Assembly (NCBI GenBank): GCA_002500925.1
Contig: DLTN01000064.1
Coordinates: 87,336-111,678, forward strand
DNA length: 24,343 nucleotides
Direction: 5' to 3'
Source of the DNA: Gemmatimonadales bacterium UBA7835
GTDB taxonomy: Bacteria > Gemmatimonadota > Gemmatimonadetes > Longimicrobiales > Gaopeijiaceae
Positions 15,366 through 24,088 of this stretch are shown one piece after another. Both the position numbers and the translations under genes were made by a program. The notes beneath the pieces are model-generated. The model saw only the letters and a program-made list of their open reading frames with translations. It was not told the DNA's origin and ran no database searches. The stretch's first letter is position 1. Every line of letters begins with the position of its first letter.

Positions 15366-16010
15366 ATGATGTCCGTTCGAGTAGAAGTGTTCAGTGATTA
15401 CACCTGCCCATGGTGTTACGTAGGGTGGGCTCGATTTGAGAGGGCAATGCGACAGCTCCCGGACGGTGTGATCGCAGATGTCGACTGGCGGCCTTTCGAG
15501 ATCCACCCGGAGGTGCCGATGGGGGGTATGCCATTCGAAGATCTTGGGTACCCTGCCGACCGCTGGGCCAGCATGCAGGAGGCCTTGCGAGCTAGTGCAG
15601 CAGCAGAGGGCTTGATCGTAGGGAATCGCCCGAAGGTTTCGAACACTCGTAGAGCCTTGATGGCAGGAGCCTGGGTGCAGGCCGACTTTCCTGACCTCTT
15701 TCCAGCTTTCCACGAACGGATCTTCGTCGGCTACTTTGATGAGGGTCGTGACCTAGGGGATGTTGAAGTAATCGACAGCCTAGCTGCTTCGGTCGGGATT
15801 CAAGTGAATCAGATGAACGAAGCGCTCGATCAGGGTGGCTGGGAAGCCGCCCTGATCGATACAGCGGCAGATGCACGTAAGATGGGAATCACTGGAACAC
15901 CAACGTTCGTGTTCAATCGAAGCTTAGCCATCTACGGTGCGCAGCCCGTGGACGCTCTTCTTCGAGCGTTTGAGAAGGCCAAAGATTTGCAGACCGACGA
16001 CATTGCCTAG
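15366..16010 (+). CDS. DsbA-family (FrnE-like) thiol oxidoreductase
   Basis: A 214-aa protein of the DsbA/FrnE branch of the thioredoxin fold. The active site is C14-P-W-C17 in VFSDYTCPWCYVGW near the N terminus. A helical insertion (roughly residues 60-150) and the cis-proline loop TGTPTFVFN follow. There is no signal peptide, so it is cytoplasmic, like FrnE, which is linked to oxidative-stress tolerance in Deinococcus; unlike DsbA it does not act in the periplasm. The ATG at 15366 (or the adjacent one at 15369) is preferred to an upstream in-frame TTG. No Shine-Dalgarno is evident. It is probably monocistronic and converges on the transketolase gene. The structured leader ahead of it suggests regulation at transcript elongation. 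Confidence 0.9.
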   Translation: MMSVRVEVFSDYTCPWCYVGWARFERAMRQLPDGVIADVDWRPFEIHPEVPMGGMPFEDLGYPADRWASMQEALRASAAAEGLIVGNRPKVSNTRRALMAGAWVQADFPDLFPAFHERIFVGYFDEGRDLGDVEVIDSLAASVGIQVNQMNEALDQGGWEAALIDTAADARKMGITGTPTFVFNRSLAIYGAQPVDALLRAFEKAKDLQTDDIA

Positions 16011-16144
16011 GAGAGGCCGATCCCTCCGTAGAATGGGGAATCCTGCGCCCAGGAACGCGGTGTAATCGACTGGTGACTGGATGTTCTTTGGGCTCGCTTG
16101 GCGTACAAGCCTCGCAGCAACGGACCCCTTTTTAAGTCGGGGAA

Positions 16145-16160
16145 TGACCGAGATCGGTCA
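16145..16160. repeat. Short perfect dyad over the transketolase stop codon
   Basis: TGACCGA-GA-TCGGTCA (7-bp arms, 2-nt centre) covers the stop codon of the minus-strand transketolase gene. A hairpin would leave a 4-nt loop. No T run follows on either strand, so it is not a standard terminator. The rest of the 147-nt convergent gap holds only weak hairpins and a T5 stretch near 16129. Confidence 0.4.
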
Positions 16161-18488
16161 GTTGCCACCGCCGTCGTCTAGCCATGCACGGATCGCTCTC
16201 GCCTGAGCCTCCCCATCGAGACCTGCTTCATGGATCACCATGTCTCCCGCTCCAGAGCCAAGGTAGTGCCCTTTGACGAATGGGTGGAGCGAGTGCTTAA
16301 GCCCTATGTCAGAACGGATCCAGCGGTACATGGTTGGTAGCGTGAAGCCGGTGATACCCATTGTCGTCGCTGCGATTTGGTCGTTGAATAGGGTATCTCG
16401 CTCCTCTTGGGGAAGCTGATCAAAGAGTTCAGGACTCGCGACGTAGATAACATCAAGGTCGATCCCGTATTGGGTAAGCAGGGGAAGGGCTTGTTGAACG
16501 AATGCGAGTGCCACACCAGATCCCTGCAGCACGATCGTTCCAACTGCGGTGCTGGCTGCTGATCGAAGCTTGTATACACCTTTGGCAGCCTCGGAGGCTG
16601 GAGCCAGACCGAGCGCTTCGCGGTCAAGCACGGGTTCGCCGGGGCGTGTCACGAAGGGCACAATGACTGCGGCCTCGGCCTGAAAGGATGCAGCCACCAA
16701 AGGCCAGATCTCTTGCGGTTCCCAGGGGGTGAGCGTGACTGCCGTTCCGGGCACGTAGTTCTCTAAGTGTAGTTGTAAGGCTTGTGGGTCTGCGTGCGTA
16801 GGCCCGTCTTCACCGGTTTTCATGCCAGCGTGTCCACACTGGAGAATGAACGGGGCATATCGACTCCTATGCACCTCCTGCTTCATCTGCTGACTGATCG
16901 CATGCACTCGGGCGGGGATGTGACCTAGGGGACTGATGAATGCACCGTAAGAGGCTCCTGCTCCGCAGTGCTTCCCAAAGCCCGAAATGCCGCTGAGAAT
17001 GCACGATAGGCCGTCCTCACAAATGCCCCCCATCGTTAAGGTTCGACTGTCAGGATTGTCACCGTAGTGGAAGAATCCCGGAGCGAAGTTTCTAGAGGCT
17101 CCTGAAATCGCAGTCGAGTCAAGGAGATCAGCTGCACCGAGCAAGATTGATCCTCCGGATCGCTCGTTTAGGTATCCGAGTACCCTTCCGAGCTGGCTTC
17201 TGAGTGCGATTTTAGCGCCGACATCCAGTGCGACGTCTGTCGGCGTCGTTACGGGGTCGGTTACACGGTAGAGCTCTTCTATGTCCGGAGCTCCCGCTCG
17301 CGGGCTGCGTTGTCGCTTGTTCAGGCCATCCCTGGCGGTTTCGAGCCTTCGTGCCGTTTCTTGGCACACGTCGTTCGCTTCCGACCTTATCCAGTCTCGT
17401 AACATCTCAAGGGTTGCCCAGTGACACGCTTCAAGCCTTTCCGCGTCACCGGGGTCGTCGACCTGCGGGACATCCTCTGCGTAGTTGCCGAGTAGGGGAC
17501 GAAGGGTATCGATGTAGGCTTCAGAGCCTCTCTTGTGGCCACCTCCGTGAGATTTCTTACCTGTAATACCGTAACCGAAACCTTTTTCCGTTCGATATAC
17601 GACGGCGGTGGGCTGTCCGTTGCTTATAGCGAGCGCCCTGCGCTGACCTGTAAGAACTTGGCCCATATCAAAGCCGTCTTTCACATGGACGACATTCCAA
17701 TCATGCAGGTAGAACAATTCCATCGGATCCCACTGTACATACTCTCCGGGACTATCGTTCTCTCGGGTGACCTGGTCTGAGTCTATCGAAGCCTGGTTCC
17801 AGTCGAGGTGACAGATGGCGTTGCTTAACCCCGAGGATCCGGCCGCCGCGAGTGATTCGTATACCCTACCCGGTGTGAGACCCCCTTCGCCTTCTAGGAT
17901 ATGGATGCGCGGAGCGTTCGCACCGAAGTAGTCAGCGGCCGCGAACGCGAGGCCGATCGACGAGCCCATCCCAACCCCGGAAGGACCGGTGGCGATTCGG
18001 ACAAACGGTGTCATGGGAGTGGGGTGTCCGTCGAGCGGCTTTGATCCGAACTGTTTGAACAGTGGTGTCGGTTGAGTGGGGTTACGGCGAAAGCCTAGTA
18101 GATCTTCCCATCGCAACCGAAGGTGATCGCCCTTGGGTAGGAGTCCTGGGCTTGCGATGCGCGCGACTTCATCTCGAAGCGCCCACATGGCGTATAGCCC
18201 GGTTGCCTTGTGTCCTGCGGCAAAGGAGAGCAGATCCTGGTCATCACGTAAAGGGTCTCCGATGTCATACTGCATCGAGTCAAAGAGGGCGGCGGTCATT
18301 ATATGGCCCGCCGAAACTGAGCCCCCTGGATGGCCTGATTGCGAGAAATTGAACTGGATCGCGACCAGCGTCCGATATATGAGATCATACCGAGCTAGTA
18401 GCTCTAGTTCTTCTGTAGGTACGACTTCGGGATCAGCCGAGTCAATGTCGATCCAAGTAGAGCGTCGTGGTCCGAAGGCTCGAGTCAT
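16158..18488 (-). CDS. Transketolase-like thiamine-diphosphate enzyme
   Basis: A 776-aa ThDP enzyme of the transketolase family, expected to transfer two-carbon ketol units in the pentose phosphate pathway. Landmarks in order: SGHPGGSVSAGH (His53), AAGHKATGLY (His93), DGHPTP (His155) and TGPSGVGMGSSIG. The ThDP/metal motif reads GEGG (200-203) and pairs with DWNQASID (Asn231). In the Pyr domain, GICEDGLSCILSGISGFG carries the catalytic Glu, followed by TGEDGPTHADPQALQL. The protein is about 110 aa longer than E. coli TktA. The usual GDG is replaced by GEG, so it belongs to a divergent branch and the substrate could differ. It is encoded divergently from the sensor kinase. The start is ATG. 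Confidence 0.87.
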   Translation of the reverse strand: MTRAFGPRRSTWIDIDSADPEVVPTEELELLARYDLIYRTLVAIQFNFSQSGHPGGSVSAGHIMTAALFDSMQYDIGDPLRDDQDLLSFAAGHKATGLYAMWALRDEVARIASPGLLPKGDHLRLRWEDLLGFRRNPTQPTPLFKQFGSKPLDGHPTPMTPFVRIATGPSGVGMGSSIGLAFAAADYFGANAPRIHILEGEGGLTPGRVYESLAAAGSSGLSNAICHLDWNQASIDSDQVTRENDSPGEYVQWDPMELFYLHDWNVVHVKDGFDMGQVLTGQRRALAISNGQPTAVVYRTEKGFGYGITGKKSHGGGHKRGSEAYIDTLRPLLGNYAEDVPQVDDPGDAERLEACHWATLEMLRDWIRSEANDVCQETARRLETARDGLNKRQRSPRAGAPDIEELYRVTDPVTTPTDVALDVGAKIALRSQLGRVLGYLNERSGGSILLGAADLLDSTAISGASRNFAPGFFHYGDNPDSRTLTMGGICEDGLSCILSGISGFGKHCGAGASYGAFISPLGHIPARVHAISQQMKQEVHRSRYAPFILQCGHAGMKTGEDGPTHADPQALQLHLENYVPGTAVTLTPWEPQEIWPLVAASFQAEAAVIVPFVTRPGEPVLDREALGLAPASEAAKGVYKLRSAASTAVGTIVLQGSGVALAFVQQALPLLTQYGIDLDVIYVASPELFDQLPQEERDTLFNDQIAATTMGITGFTLPTMYRWIRSDIGLKHSLHPFVKGHYLGSGAGDMVIHEAGLDGEAQARAIRAWLDDGGGN

Positions 18489-18632
18489 AAGGGGTTAGCT
18501 TCCGTGAGACTTGTTTTGAAAGTTTGTTACTGATGATATCGAGGCTAGCACATGAAGACCTCGGAGGATCATCTGGACTGACCATGTTGGCAAGCCGTTG
18601 CCGTAGCAGCGGAGTGCAGGGATCTTCGGCGA

Positions 18633-20399
18633 ATGAATTCTAGCCCGATATTGCCATCTGACACTGAGCTAGCGGCCGCATACTTGCAGCTTGCGGTTAC
18701 GATAGGACTCGTGGTGCTCTGTGGGATTTTGAATCGACGCTACCGCAGACAGTATTTCAGCCTGTGGGCATTAGCGTGGGCGGTGTATTCGTTGAGGCTT
18801 GTAGCGATCATCACCTTCCTGATTACGGGTGTGCAGGTTTGGCTCTTTTGGCATCAGGTTGCAACTGGGTGGACTGCGGTTGCCTTTCTAGGGGCTGCAT
18901 TTGTGTTCGCACAAAGAGCGGCATGGCGCCCGGTCTATGGCGTTCTAGTCTTCTTCCCGGTCGTGTGGTCGTTCATAGGCATCTACCTGCTTGACGACTT
19001 CGTGTTAGCAGCTGGGCCGATGATTTTATTTCTCAGCGTTACCACTGCAGCCGCTGGTTGGGCTTTCTTCCGGTACCATCGTCTTGTGGGCTCGCCCGCA
19101 GCGCTTTTCCTGGCGGTAACGCTCTTCCTGTGGGCTTTGCACCACCTAGACTACCCGCTTCTTCGAGCTCAAGGGGCTTGGAATCCTTGGGGATACTACT
19201 TAGACATCGCATTTTCCATCGGTGTCGGGCTTGGGATTGTTTTCCTGGTGTTGGAAGATCTCGACCAAGGCCTAACCAGCTTAACTGCGCTGTCTGGTGA
19301 GCTTCAGGGCGGACTTGGCAGAAAAGAGTCGACGGCGGAGGCGATGCTTCGTCGAGCTCTGTCAATGCGCGGGGTTCACGGCTCGGCTCTTTGGATCACA
19401 ACGGAAGGGCACGGGCACTTCGTGCAGGGCGCAGGCGTAGCGGCTCTGTGGCCTTTTGAGGGAGCACCGGAGCCGGCACGCAGGGCAGCTGAGCAGGTCC
19501 GACACGAGCGGATTCCGACCGTTACGCGCTGGAAAGAACAGCATGAGAAACAACTTGAGCACGCATATACTGCTGCGCTCCCTGTGCTTGGAGAGGAGGA
19601 CGTTATCGGAGCGATCGTCGTCGTTGGTGAGGCCCGCGATCCTTTCACTGTCCTAGACAACCGGTTTCTTCTTGCCTTCGGTCATCAGGTTGGGGCGGCA
19701 CTGGCGAATGAGGAGTTGAGCCGTGACCTGATTAAGCGGACTGAGGAGCTGGAGCGTCTTCAGGCGCGAATGATCCATCAGCATGAAGAGGAGCGCTCAC
19801 GTATCTGGCGTGAGCTTCACGATGAGACTGCTCAGGTGCTGGCTGCTCTTAACCTGCAGCTAGGGGTGATTGCGGAGCGTAGCGATGAGGCCTCCGCCCC
19901 AGCACTCGATCGAGCAAGGAAGCTCTTAGGGGAGGGAATCAGCAGTATAAGAAGCGTTACGAGAAACCTAAGGCCAGTCGCACTTGACGATCTTGGTCTG
20001 ATTCCGGCCATGCGAGCCCTTGCGAGGGACTTCCATCAACCAGCTACATTGGATGTGGATTTTGAGGCACCGCTTCCGGCTCCATCTCTTTCGTCGGAGG
20101 CGGAGGCGGCCGTGTACCGAGCCATGCAGGAGGGGTTATCGAATGCGGTGCGTCACGGAGCTCGGTCACGCGTGTCAGTGACTCTAAGCTGCACCGGGTC
20201 ACATGCGATATTGACGGTTGAAGACGACGGACCTGGTTTCTCAGAAGACATTGCTGCCCGCTTGAGAAGTGGGGGAGGTCTGGCGGGCCTCCGGGAACGG
20301 GTAGCCGTACTTGGGGGTGAACTAAAAATGGAAAACCGGAACGAAAATGGCGCTGTGGTGAGCGTTCAGTTGCCACTCCAGAATGGAAACGAAGAATGA
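18633..20399 (+). CDS. Membrane sensor histidine kinase, NarL/DesK-type (HisKA_3)
   Basis: A 588-aa sensor kinase. The first 215 residues contain about seven hydrophobic segments with short loops, an unassigned membrane sensor domain. A GAF-like domain (roughly 225-365) and a coiled stretch follow. The HisKA_3 dimerisation helix has phospho-acceptor His396 in EERSRIWRELHDETAQ. The ATPase domain shows the N-box in EGLSNAVRHG, the G1 box in EDDGPGF and the G2 loop GGGLAGLRERV. The signal is unknown. It overlaps the response regulator gene by 4 nt (ATGA), so the two are translated as a coupled pair. The ATG has only a loosely spaced AGGG upstream. The promoter must lie in the 144-nt region shared with the divergent transketolase gene. 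Confidence 0.92.
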   Translation: MNSSPILPSDTELAAAYLQLAVTIGLVVLCGILNRRYRRQYFSLWALAWAVYSLRLVAIITFLITGVQVWLFWHQVATGWTAVAFLGAAFVFAQRAAWRPVYGVLVFFPVVWSFIGIYLLDDFVLAAGPMILFLSVTTAAAGWAFFRYHRLVGSPAALFLAVTLFLWALHHLDYPLLRAQGAWNPWGYYLDIAFSIGVGLGIVFLVLEDLDQGLTSLTALSGELQGGLGRKESTAEAMLRRALSMRGVHGSALWITTEGHGHFVQGAGVAALWPFEGAPEPARRAAEQVRHERIPTVTRWKEQHEKQLEHAYTAALPVLGEEDVIGAIVVVGEARDPFTVLDNRFLLAFGHQVGAALANEELSRDLIKRTEELERLQARMIHQHEEERSRIWRELHDETAQVLAALNLQLGVIAERSDEASAPALDRARKLLGEGISSIRSVTRNLRPVALDDLGLIPAMRALARDFHQPATLDVDFEAPLPAPSLSSEAEAAVYRAMQEGLSNAVRHGARSRVSVTLSCTGSHAILTVEDDGPGFSEDIAARLRSGGGLAGLRERVAVLGGELKMENRNENGAVVSVQLPLQNGNEE

Positions 20400-21055
20400 G
20401 TGAAGAATCACTTCGGGTTGTGATCGCAGACGATCACTCGGTAGTGAGGCAAGGTATCCGAGGAGTCCTCGAAGAGATCAATGGACTTGATGTAGTAGGT
20501 GAAGTGGGTGACGGGGTGGAGGCCCTAGCCATGGTCATTGATCTGTCGCCGGACGTCGTCGTACTTGACGTTAATATGCCTGCAATGTCGGGGCTTGAGG
20601 TCACGATGGCGCTTCGTGAAGAGGGTTCTCCGGTCAGAGTGCTCATTCTCTCAATGCATGACGACCCAGAGTACGTCCTGCAGGCGGTCAGGGCTGGCGC
20701 GGACGGATATGTGCTTAAGGACGTGTCTCCAGCGGAGCTCAGGGACGCGGTCATAGCTGTGCATGAAGGACGTGATCACTTCACAGCGCGCGTTACTCAG
20801 CAGTTGAGTGTGGGGCTACGGAGGGAAATCGAGGAGGAACAGCTTCGTACCCGCGTTGGCTCACTAACCCAGCGGGAACGCGAGGTTCTGCTACTTGTGG
20901 CCCAAGGTATGACGAATCGTGAAGCTGGAGGGAAGCTCGAAATATCTCCACGCACGGTGGAAACTCACCGAGAGCGTGTAATGGATAAGCTTCGTATCCG
21001 GACGGTAGCAGGTCTGACGAGGTTTGTCGTCGAACACAGCTTGGACGACACCTGA
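20396..21055 (+). CDS. NarL/FixJ-family response regulator
   Basis: A 219-aa transcription factor with an N-terminal receiver domain and a C-terminal LuxR-type helix-turn-helix. The acidic pocket is Asp12-Asp13 and the phospho-acceptor is Asp58 in VVLDVNMPAMSG; the conserved Lys lies in GYVLKD. The DNA-binding domain runs LTQREREVLLLVAQGMTNREAG, then ISPRTVETHRERVMDKL. Its partner is the kinase encoded just upstream with an overlapping stop/start. Target promoters are not evident; autoregulation or control of the divergent transketolase gene is possible but unsupported here. The stop is TGA. Confidence 0.95.
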   Translation: MSEESLRVVIADDHSVVRQGIRGVLEEINGLDVVGEVGDGVEALAMVIDLSPDVVVLDVNMPAMSGLEVTMALREEGSPVRVLILSMHDDPEYVLQAVRAGADGYVLKDVSPAELRDAVIAVHEGRDHFTARVTQQLSVGLRREIEEEQLRTRVGSLTQREREVLLLVAQGMTNREAGGKLEISPRTVETHRERVMDKLRIRTVAGLTRFVVEHSLDDT

Positions 21056-21074
21056 TTTGTGCTTGGTTCGGTAG

Positions 21075-21100
21075 GCTCTTAACCGGGTGGTTGGAAGAGC
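21075..21100. terminator. Hairpin between the convergent response regulator and recX genes
   Basis: GCTCTTAACC (21075-21084) pairs with GGTT (21089-21092) and AAGAGC (21095-21100) around a GGGT loop, giving 10 bp with a 2-nt GG bulge. It sits in the 67-nt convergent gap and could serve both transcripts, but neither side has a proper T run. Confidence 0.4.
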
Positions 21101-21122
21101 GGATTGCGGCGATTTCTATGGG

Positions 21123-21854
21123 CTAAGTTTCTGCTTTATTGCTAGTCGATTCGACGTCTGTTTTCTGTGATGCGAGGCGGGTCGCGTGATCGATTGCTTC
21201 ACTCATTGCTGATCCGCTGAAACCTCGCCGTACCAACCACGCGGTCAGCCGGCGACGTACTTTTTGTTTAGCCTTTGACCATGAGTCATCAATGAGGGCT
21301 TGGAGTGCTTCGGGGGCTTGCCGCCCGACCCACTTTGTGACTGCGGCCTGGGCGAGCGTTAGATCGTTGGTTTGTTCGGACTCGAAGACGTGGTCGATGG
21401 TCTGCTGTGCAAGTTCCTGACCGATACCTTTTTGGCGGAGTTCTGATGCCAGTGCTGAACGACCTTTGGGCCGGAGTCGGAGTCGGTCGCGCACAAAGGC
21501 TGCGGCGACACTAGCGTCGTCGATTAGCCCTCGTTCCTGTAGGTGGTTAAGGCATACGTCGACTCGTGCTGGACGAAAGCCTTTTTGCCTTAAGCGTCTG
21601 CGCAGCTCAGTGCGCGTACGAGCTCGATATGAAAGGAGATTCAGTGCCGCGTCACGCACTCGCACGTCGGCGTCGTGGTTGAGTAGTTCGTGCCGGACGG
21701 TTCTGGTGAGCGTGTCACCTCTGCCAAGACCACTCCGCTCAAGGGCTTCGAGCGTGACTTCAAAGGGCTCCGAGTTATCATCGAGATGAATGATCACCTT
21801 CAGTCCGTGTGGCCGGCGGGGCCTGATCCGTTTGATGACTGGTGTGTCACTCAT
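21123..21854 (-). CDS. recX: RecX-family regulator of RecA
   Basis: RecX proteins bind the RecA filament and limit its activity. This 243-aa protein has the three-helix repeats of the family: ALNLLSYRARTRTELRRRL (about residues 67-85), then GFRPARVDVCLNHLQERGLIDDASVAAAFVRDRLRLRPKG in part, and a third repeat with GIGQELAQQTIDHVF. It has extra N- and C-terminal segments. The N-terminal 60 residues are beta-rich (VIIHLDDNSEPFEVTLEALERSGL), as in RecX proteins of several non-proteobacterial phyla. No recA is in the window, so recX is here separated from its usual partner. It sits 177 nt downstream of the DUF6504-like gene on the same strand, so cotranscription with imuB is possible but not assured. 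Confidence 0.88.
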   Translation of the reverse strand: MSDTPVIKRIRPRRPHGLKVIIHLDDNSEPFEVTLEALERSGLGRGDTLTRTVRHELLNHDADVRVRDAALNLLSYRARTRTELRRRLRQKGFRPARVDVCLNHLQERGLIDDASVAAAFVRDRLRLRPKGRSALASELRQKGIGQELAQQTIDHVFESEQTNDLTLAQAAVTKWVGRQAPEALQALIDDSWSKAKQKVRRRLTAWLVRRGFSGSAMSEAIDHATRLASQKTDVESTSNKAET

Positions 21855-22031
21855 TTGCCACGGCCTGACCTGTTTATGATTTCGAAACCTAATGTTCCGG
21901 TTAGGAAAGTTTTGAGCTTTGGGGCCACGGTGTCCATCTTCGCATGTGCAGGAGTTCGAAGAATAGGGTTCAGGTGAGGCTCGGTAACATGTTGAATTAG
22001 GCCGGTTCCCGAGAGCGTGCTGGTAGAAAGA

Positions 22032-22298
22032 TTAGGAGTTCTGAGTATACCATTCGTCGGTGAGTAGGTCGTGATACAGGGTCAGTACTTTCTCGTTGTT
22101 GAGCACGACCGTCATATAGTCCCGTGAGATAGTTTGACGCCACCACTCGTCATCGATACGCCAGTGTTCCTGAATTGAGGTGACGTTTTGTCCTGGTTTT
22201 CCCGGTACTCGAATGTGCAACGGGTTACCCTGCTCGTCTGAGCGAACAACGACAGGTTTCGGTGTGCCGAGTGGTTTGAAACGGTGAGAGTGCCGCAT
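22032..22298 (-). CDS. Small DUF6504-like protein, imuB partner
   Basis: An 88-aa protein resembling the DUF6504 family, which is recalled as a frequent neighbour of imuB-type genes in several phyla. It has the pattern NPLHIRVPGKPGQNVTSI, then HWRIDDEWWRQTISRDYMTV and LTLYHDLLTDEWYTQ, rich in Trp and Tyr. There is no signal peptide or membrane segment. Its start lies 22 nt after the imuB stop, so the two are almost certainly one operon. Function is unknown. By context it may be an accessory part of the mutasome. Confidence 0.7.
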   Translation of the reverse strand: MRHSHRFKPLGTPKPVVVRSDEQGNPLHIRVPGKPGQNVTSIQEHWRIDDEWWRQTISRDYMTVVLNNEKVLTLYHDLLTDEWYTQNS

Positions 22299-22320
22299 GG
22301 GCGGGTTCTGATTATGGGAT

Positions 22321-23751
22321 TCAGGGGTCTAGATTGAGCAGTGCATTCCGGCGCTCGGGGATCCTAGACCACGGGTCGACCTCGATGACTCGGTATAGCG
22401 GAGAGTGTCCGATACGCAATTTGAGTTCGCTGACTGCTTCTCTTATCGAGGGAGGGATTTCGCCTTGATTAAAATCAAGATGGCCGGTGGCACGACTCCC
22501 TTCCGTGGTCCGGTCGAAGAGCAGCGTCTGCGCGCTGCTCGCCCCGAACTCAGTGAGCTCCAAAGTGAGCGTCTCGACAGCGTGTGTGGGAGGAGAGATT
22601 TCCATTTTTGCGCGCAGGGCGGCGGCGATGGATTCCCGGTCTGAAGTTGGCTTGCGAAGGACCCTATTGATTATCCATGAACCCCCTCCCTCAAGGTTAG
22701 CGCCCATTCGGACCCCTGCTACACTGCGCCCCCTTAGGTCCGAACGGCCGAGCGCACGTTCTACGAGCCGATTAAGGACATGATGCAGAGGTCCTGTGAG
22801 GTCGACAGGGTTGGGGAAATCGAGGGAAACCTTGATCGGTTGAGGTTGATGCCAAGGCCGGACTGGATCGATTCGGCTTCCTGTAGACCAAGCGAGGGCA
22901 TTCCGGCCGTCCTGACCGAACTGTGCGACAAGGGCCGGCTCTGGGAAGCGACGAAGTTGGCCAAGAGTGAGTATCCCGAGTCGTTCGAGCCGGTGTATCA
23001 TGGTTGGATTAATTGGTAGGCAGCCAATCGGGCACTCGGTAAAAAAAGAAATCAGCCGAGATTCGGAGACAATCACAGGTCGGCCGGACCGTGCGGAGGC
23101 TGCAGCAACCCATGCGCCGAACTTTCCAGGTGCCATGCCGGCTCGAGTAGCAGCGACTAAGGGAGCCGGATAGACCTGAAAAAGCAGGCTGAGCGCACGA
23201 TCGATTTGTCGATTTGGGGGGCCGAGTAGGCGTTCGAGTCCATCCATGCCCAAGAACACACGGCCGCGGCCTGCGGGTTCGATAATCGGAGTGAGCTCAC
23301 TGAGCGCCTCGATCATTGTGGTAGCCGCAGCGTCGTAATGCGAAGGGTCGGGTTCTAGTAAGGTTAGTGATGTGCAGAGGGACACAGCTTGGGAGACGAG
23401 CTGGCCTGGGCGGACACCAGCTTTGCGGGCACGTTCGGATGCCTGCCAGATCGTACGACGAGTGCTTTCGCCCGGAGAGAGTAAAGCGACTGAGGTTTTG
23501 TCGAGCTCAGGGAAACGAACCAGCTCGAGTCGCAGTTCAAAAGTCGGAAGCCAAATGCAGAGAGCTTCACGGCTGTCGTTCGAAGTATGCGTGGGGGCGG
23601 ATTGGAAGACTGTTTCCGCACCGGGACCGCTAGCCCAGTCATTATGAACAGCTGCGTTGTTCAGCCAGTCATTTGCGGGGCGATGGTTATCAGTCCATTC
23701 GAGCCCTGGACCAGTGGGAACAGGTTTTGGGAAAGCGGTGTGAAGCGTCAT
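22321..23751 (-). CDS. imuB: ImuB, catalytically inactive Y-family polymerase homologue
   Basis: ImuB is the non-catalytic Y-family-like hub that links DnaE2 to the sliding clamp in damage-induced mutagenesis. The 476-aa protein shows the ImuB signature LCIWLPTFEL (64-73) in place of the catalytic DxDxFFA motif of active polymerases. FLGMDGLERLLG (166-177) replaces SIDE. Helix-hairpin-helix residues follow (CPIGCLPINPTMIHRLERLGILTLGQLRRFP in part), then a little-finger-like domain. About 60 unusual residues (Pro/Asn/Trp-rich) precede the conserved start, so either the start is further downstream at a non-standard codon or this is a lineage-specific extension. The ATG has no clear Shine-Dalgarno. 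No imuA lies upstream, and dnaE2 lies 14 kb away. Confidence 0.88.
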   Translation of the reverse strand: MTLHTAFPKPVPTGPGLEWTDNHRPANDWLNNAAVHNDWASGPGAETVFQSAPTHTSNDSREALCIWLPTFELRLELVRFPELDKTSVALLSPGESTRRTIWQASERARKAGVRPGQLVSQAVSLCTSLTLLEPDPSHYDAAATTMIEALSELTPIIEPAGRGRVFLGMDGLERLLGPPNRQIDRALSLLFQVYPAPLVAATRAGMAPGKFGAWVAAASARSGRPVIVSESRLISFFTECPIGCLPINPTMIHRLERLGILTLGQLRRFPEPALVAQFGQDGRNALAWSTGSRIDPVRPWHQPQPIKVSLDFPNPVDLTGPLHHVLNRLVERALGRSDLRGRSVAGVRMGANLEGGGSWIINRVLRKPTSDRESIAAALRAKMEISPPTHAVETLTLELTEFGASSAQTLLFDRTTEGSRATGHLDFNQGEIPPSIREAVSELKLRIGHSPLYRVIEVDPWSRIPERRNALLNLDP

Positions 23752-23855
23752 GACCGAATGAGAAACTCTGGAACGTGTGAGCCGGCAACGAAGATCCTTG
23801 CTTTCGAGTGTTGCGATGCTATAAGCAGCACCTCTGTCGAAGCCCTAGGATTGAT

Positions 23856-23898
23856 ACCGAATAAAAACCGAAGATAGGGCGAATGAGGGCGAACGCAA
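23856..23898 (-). promoter_or_regulatory. Putative imuB promoter with direct-repeat operator
   Basis: Two ACCGAA copies at 23856-23861 and 23867-23872 (TTCGGT in the direction of imuB) repeat with an 11-nt period, exactly as upstream of dnaE2. The 12-nt word AAACCGAAGATA (23865-23876) also occurs identically at 8182-8193. On the minus strand TATCTT (23876-23871) can serve as -10, with TTGCGT (23898-23893) 16 nt upstream as a weak -35. Confidence 0.5.
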
Positions 23899-24088
23899 AG
23901 AGGGGGTGGCGAGCGTCAAGAAGGTGATCTCGCTCGACAGGAAATGAGAGTCGCAGAGGGACCGGATATGACAGATTTGCTACAGCAATGTAACAGAGGG
24001 GTAACAACAGCCTCTTACGCTCCGACTTGGAGATCACGTCAGTTGAAGCTTGCTGTAGCTCAGGTACATTCGCCTTGCTCGCTAGCGT

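Noticed and set aside
17228..17566. Long antisense frames inside the transketolase gene and similar frames inside other large genes
   Set aside because: These are shadows of real coding sequence: they lack ribosome-binding sites, family motifs and plausible protein composition.
21889..21906. CCTAA-N8-TTAGG dyad upstream of recX as an operator
   Set aside because: It has only 5-bp arms and no second copy elsewhere in the window, which is easily expected by chance.
23819..24037. A 72-codon minus-strand frame upstream of imuB as a remnant imuA
   Set aside because: It has no Walker motif or other RecA/ImuA-like pattern, and it covers the direct-repeat operator candidate.
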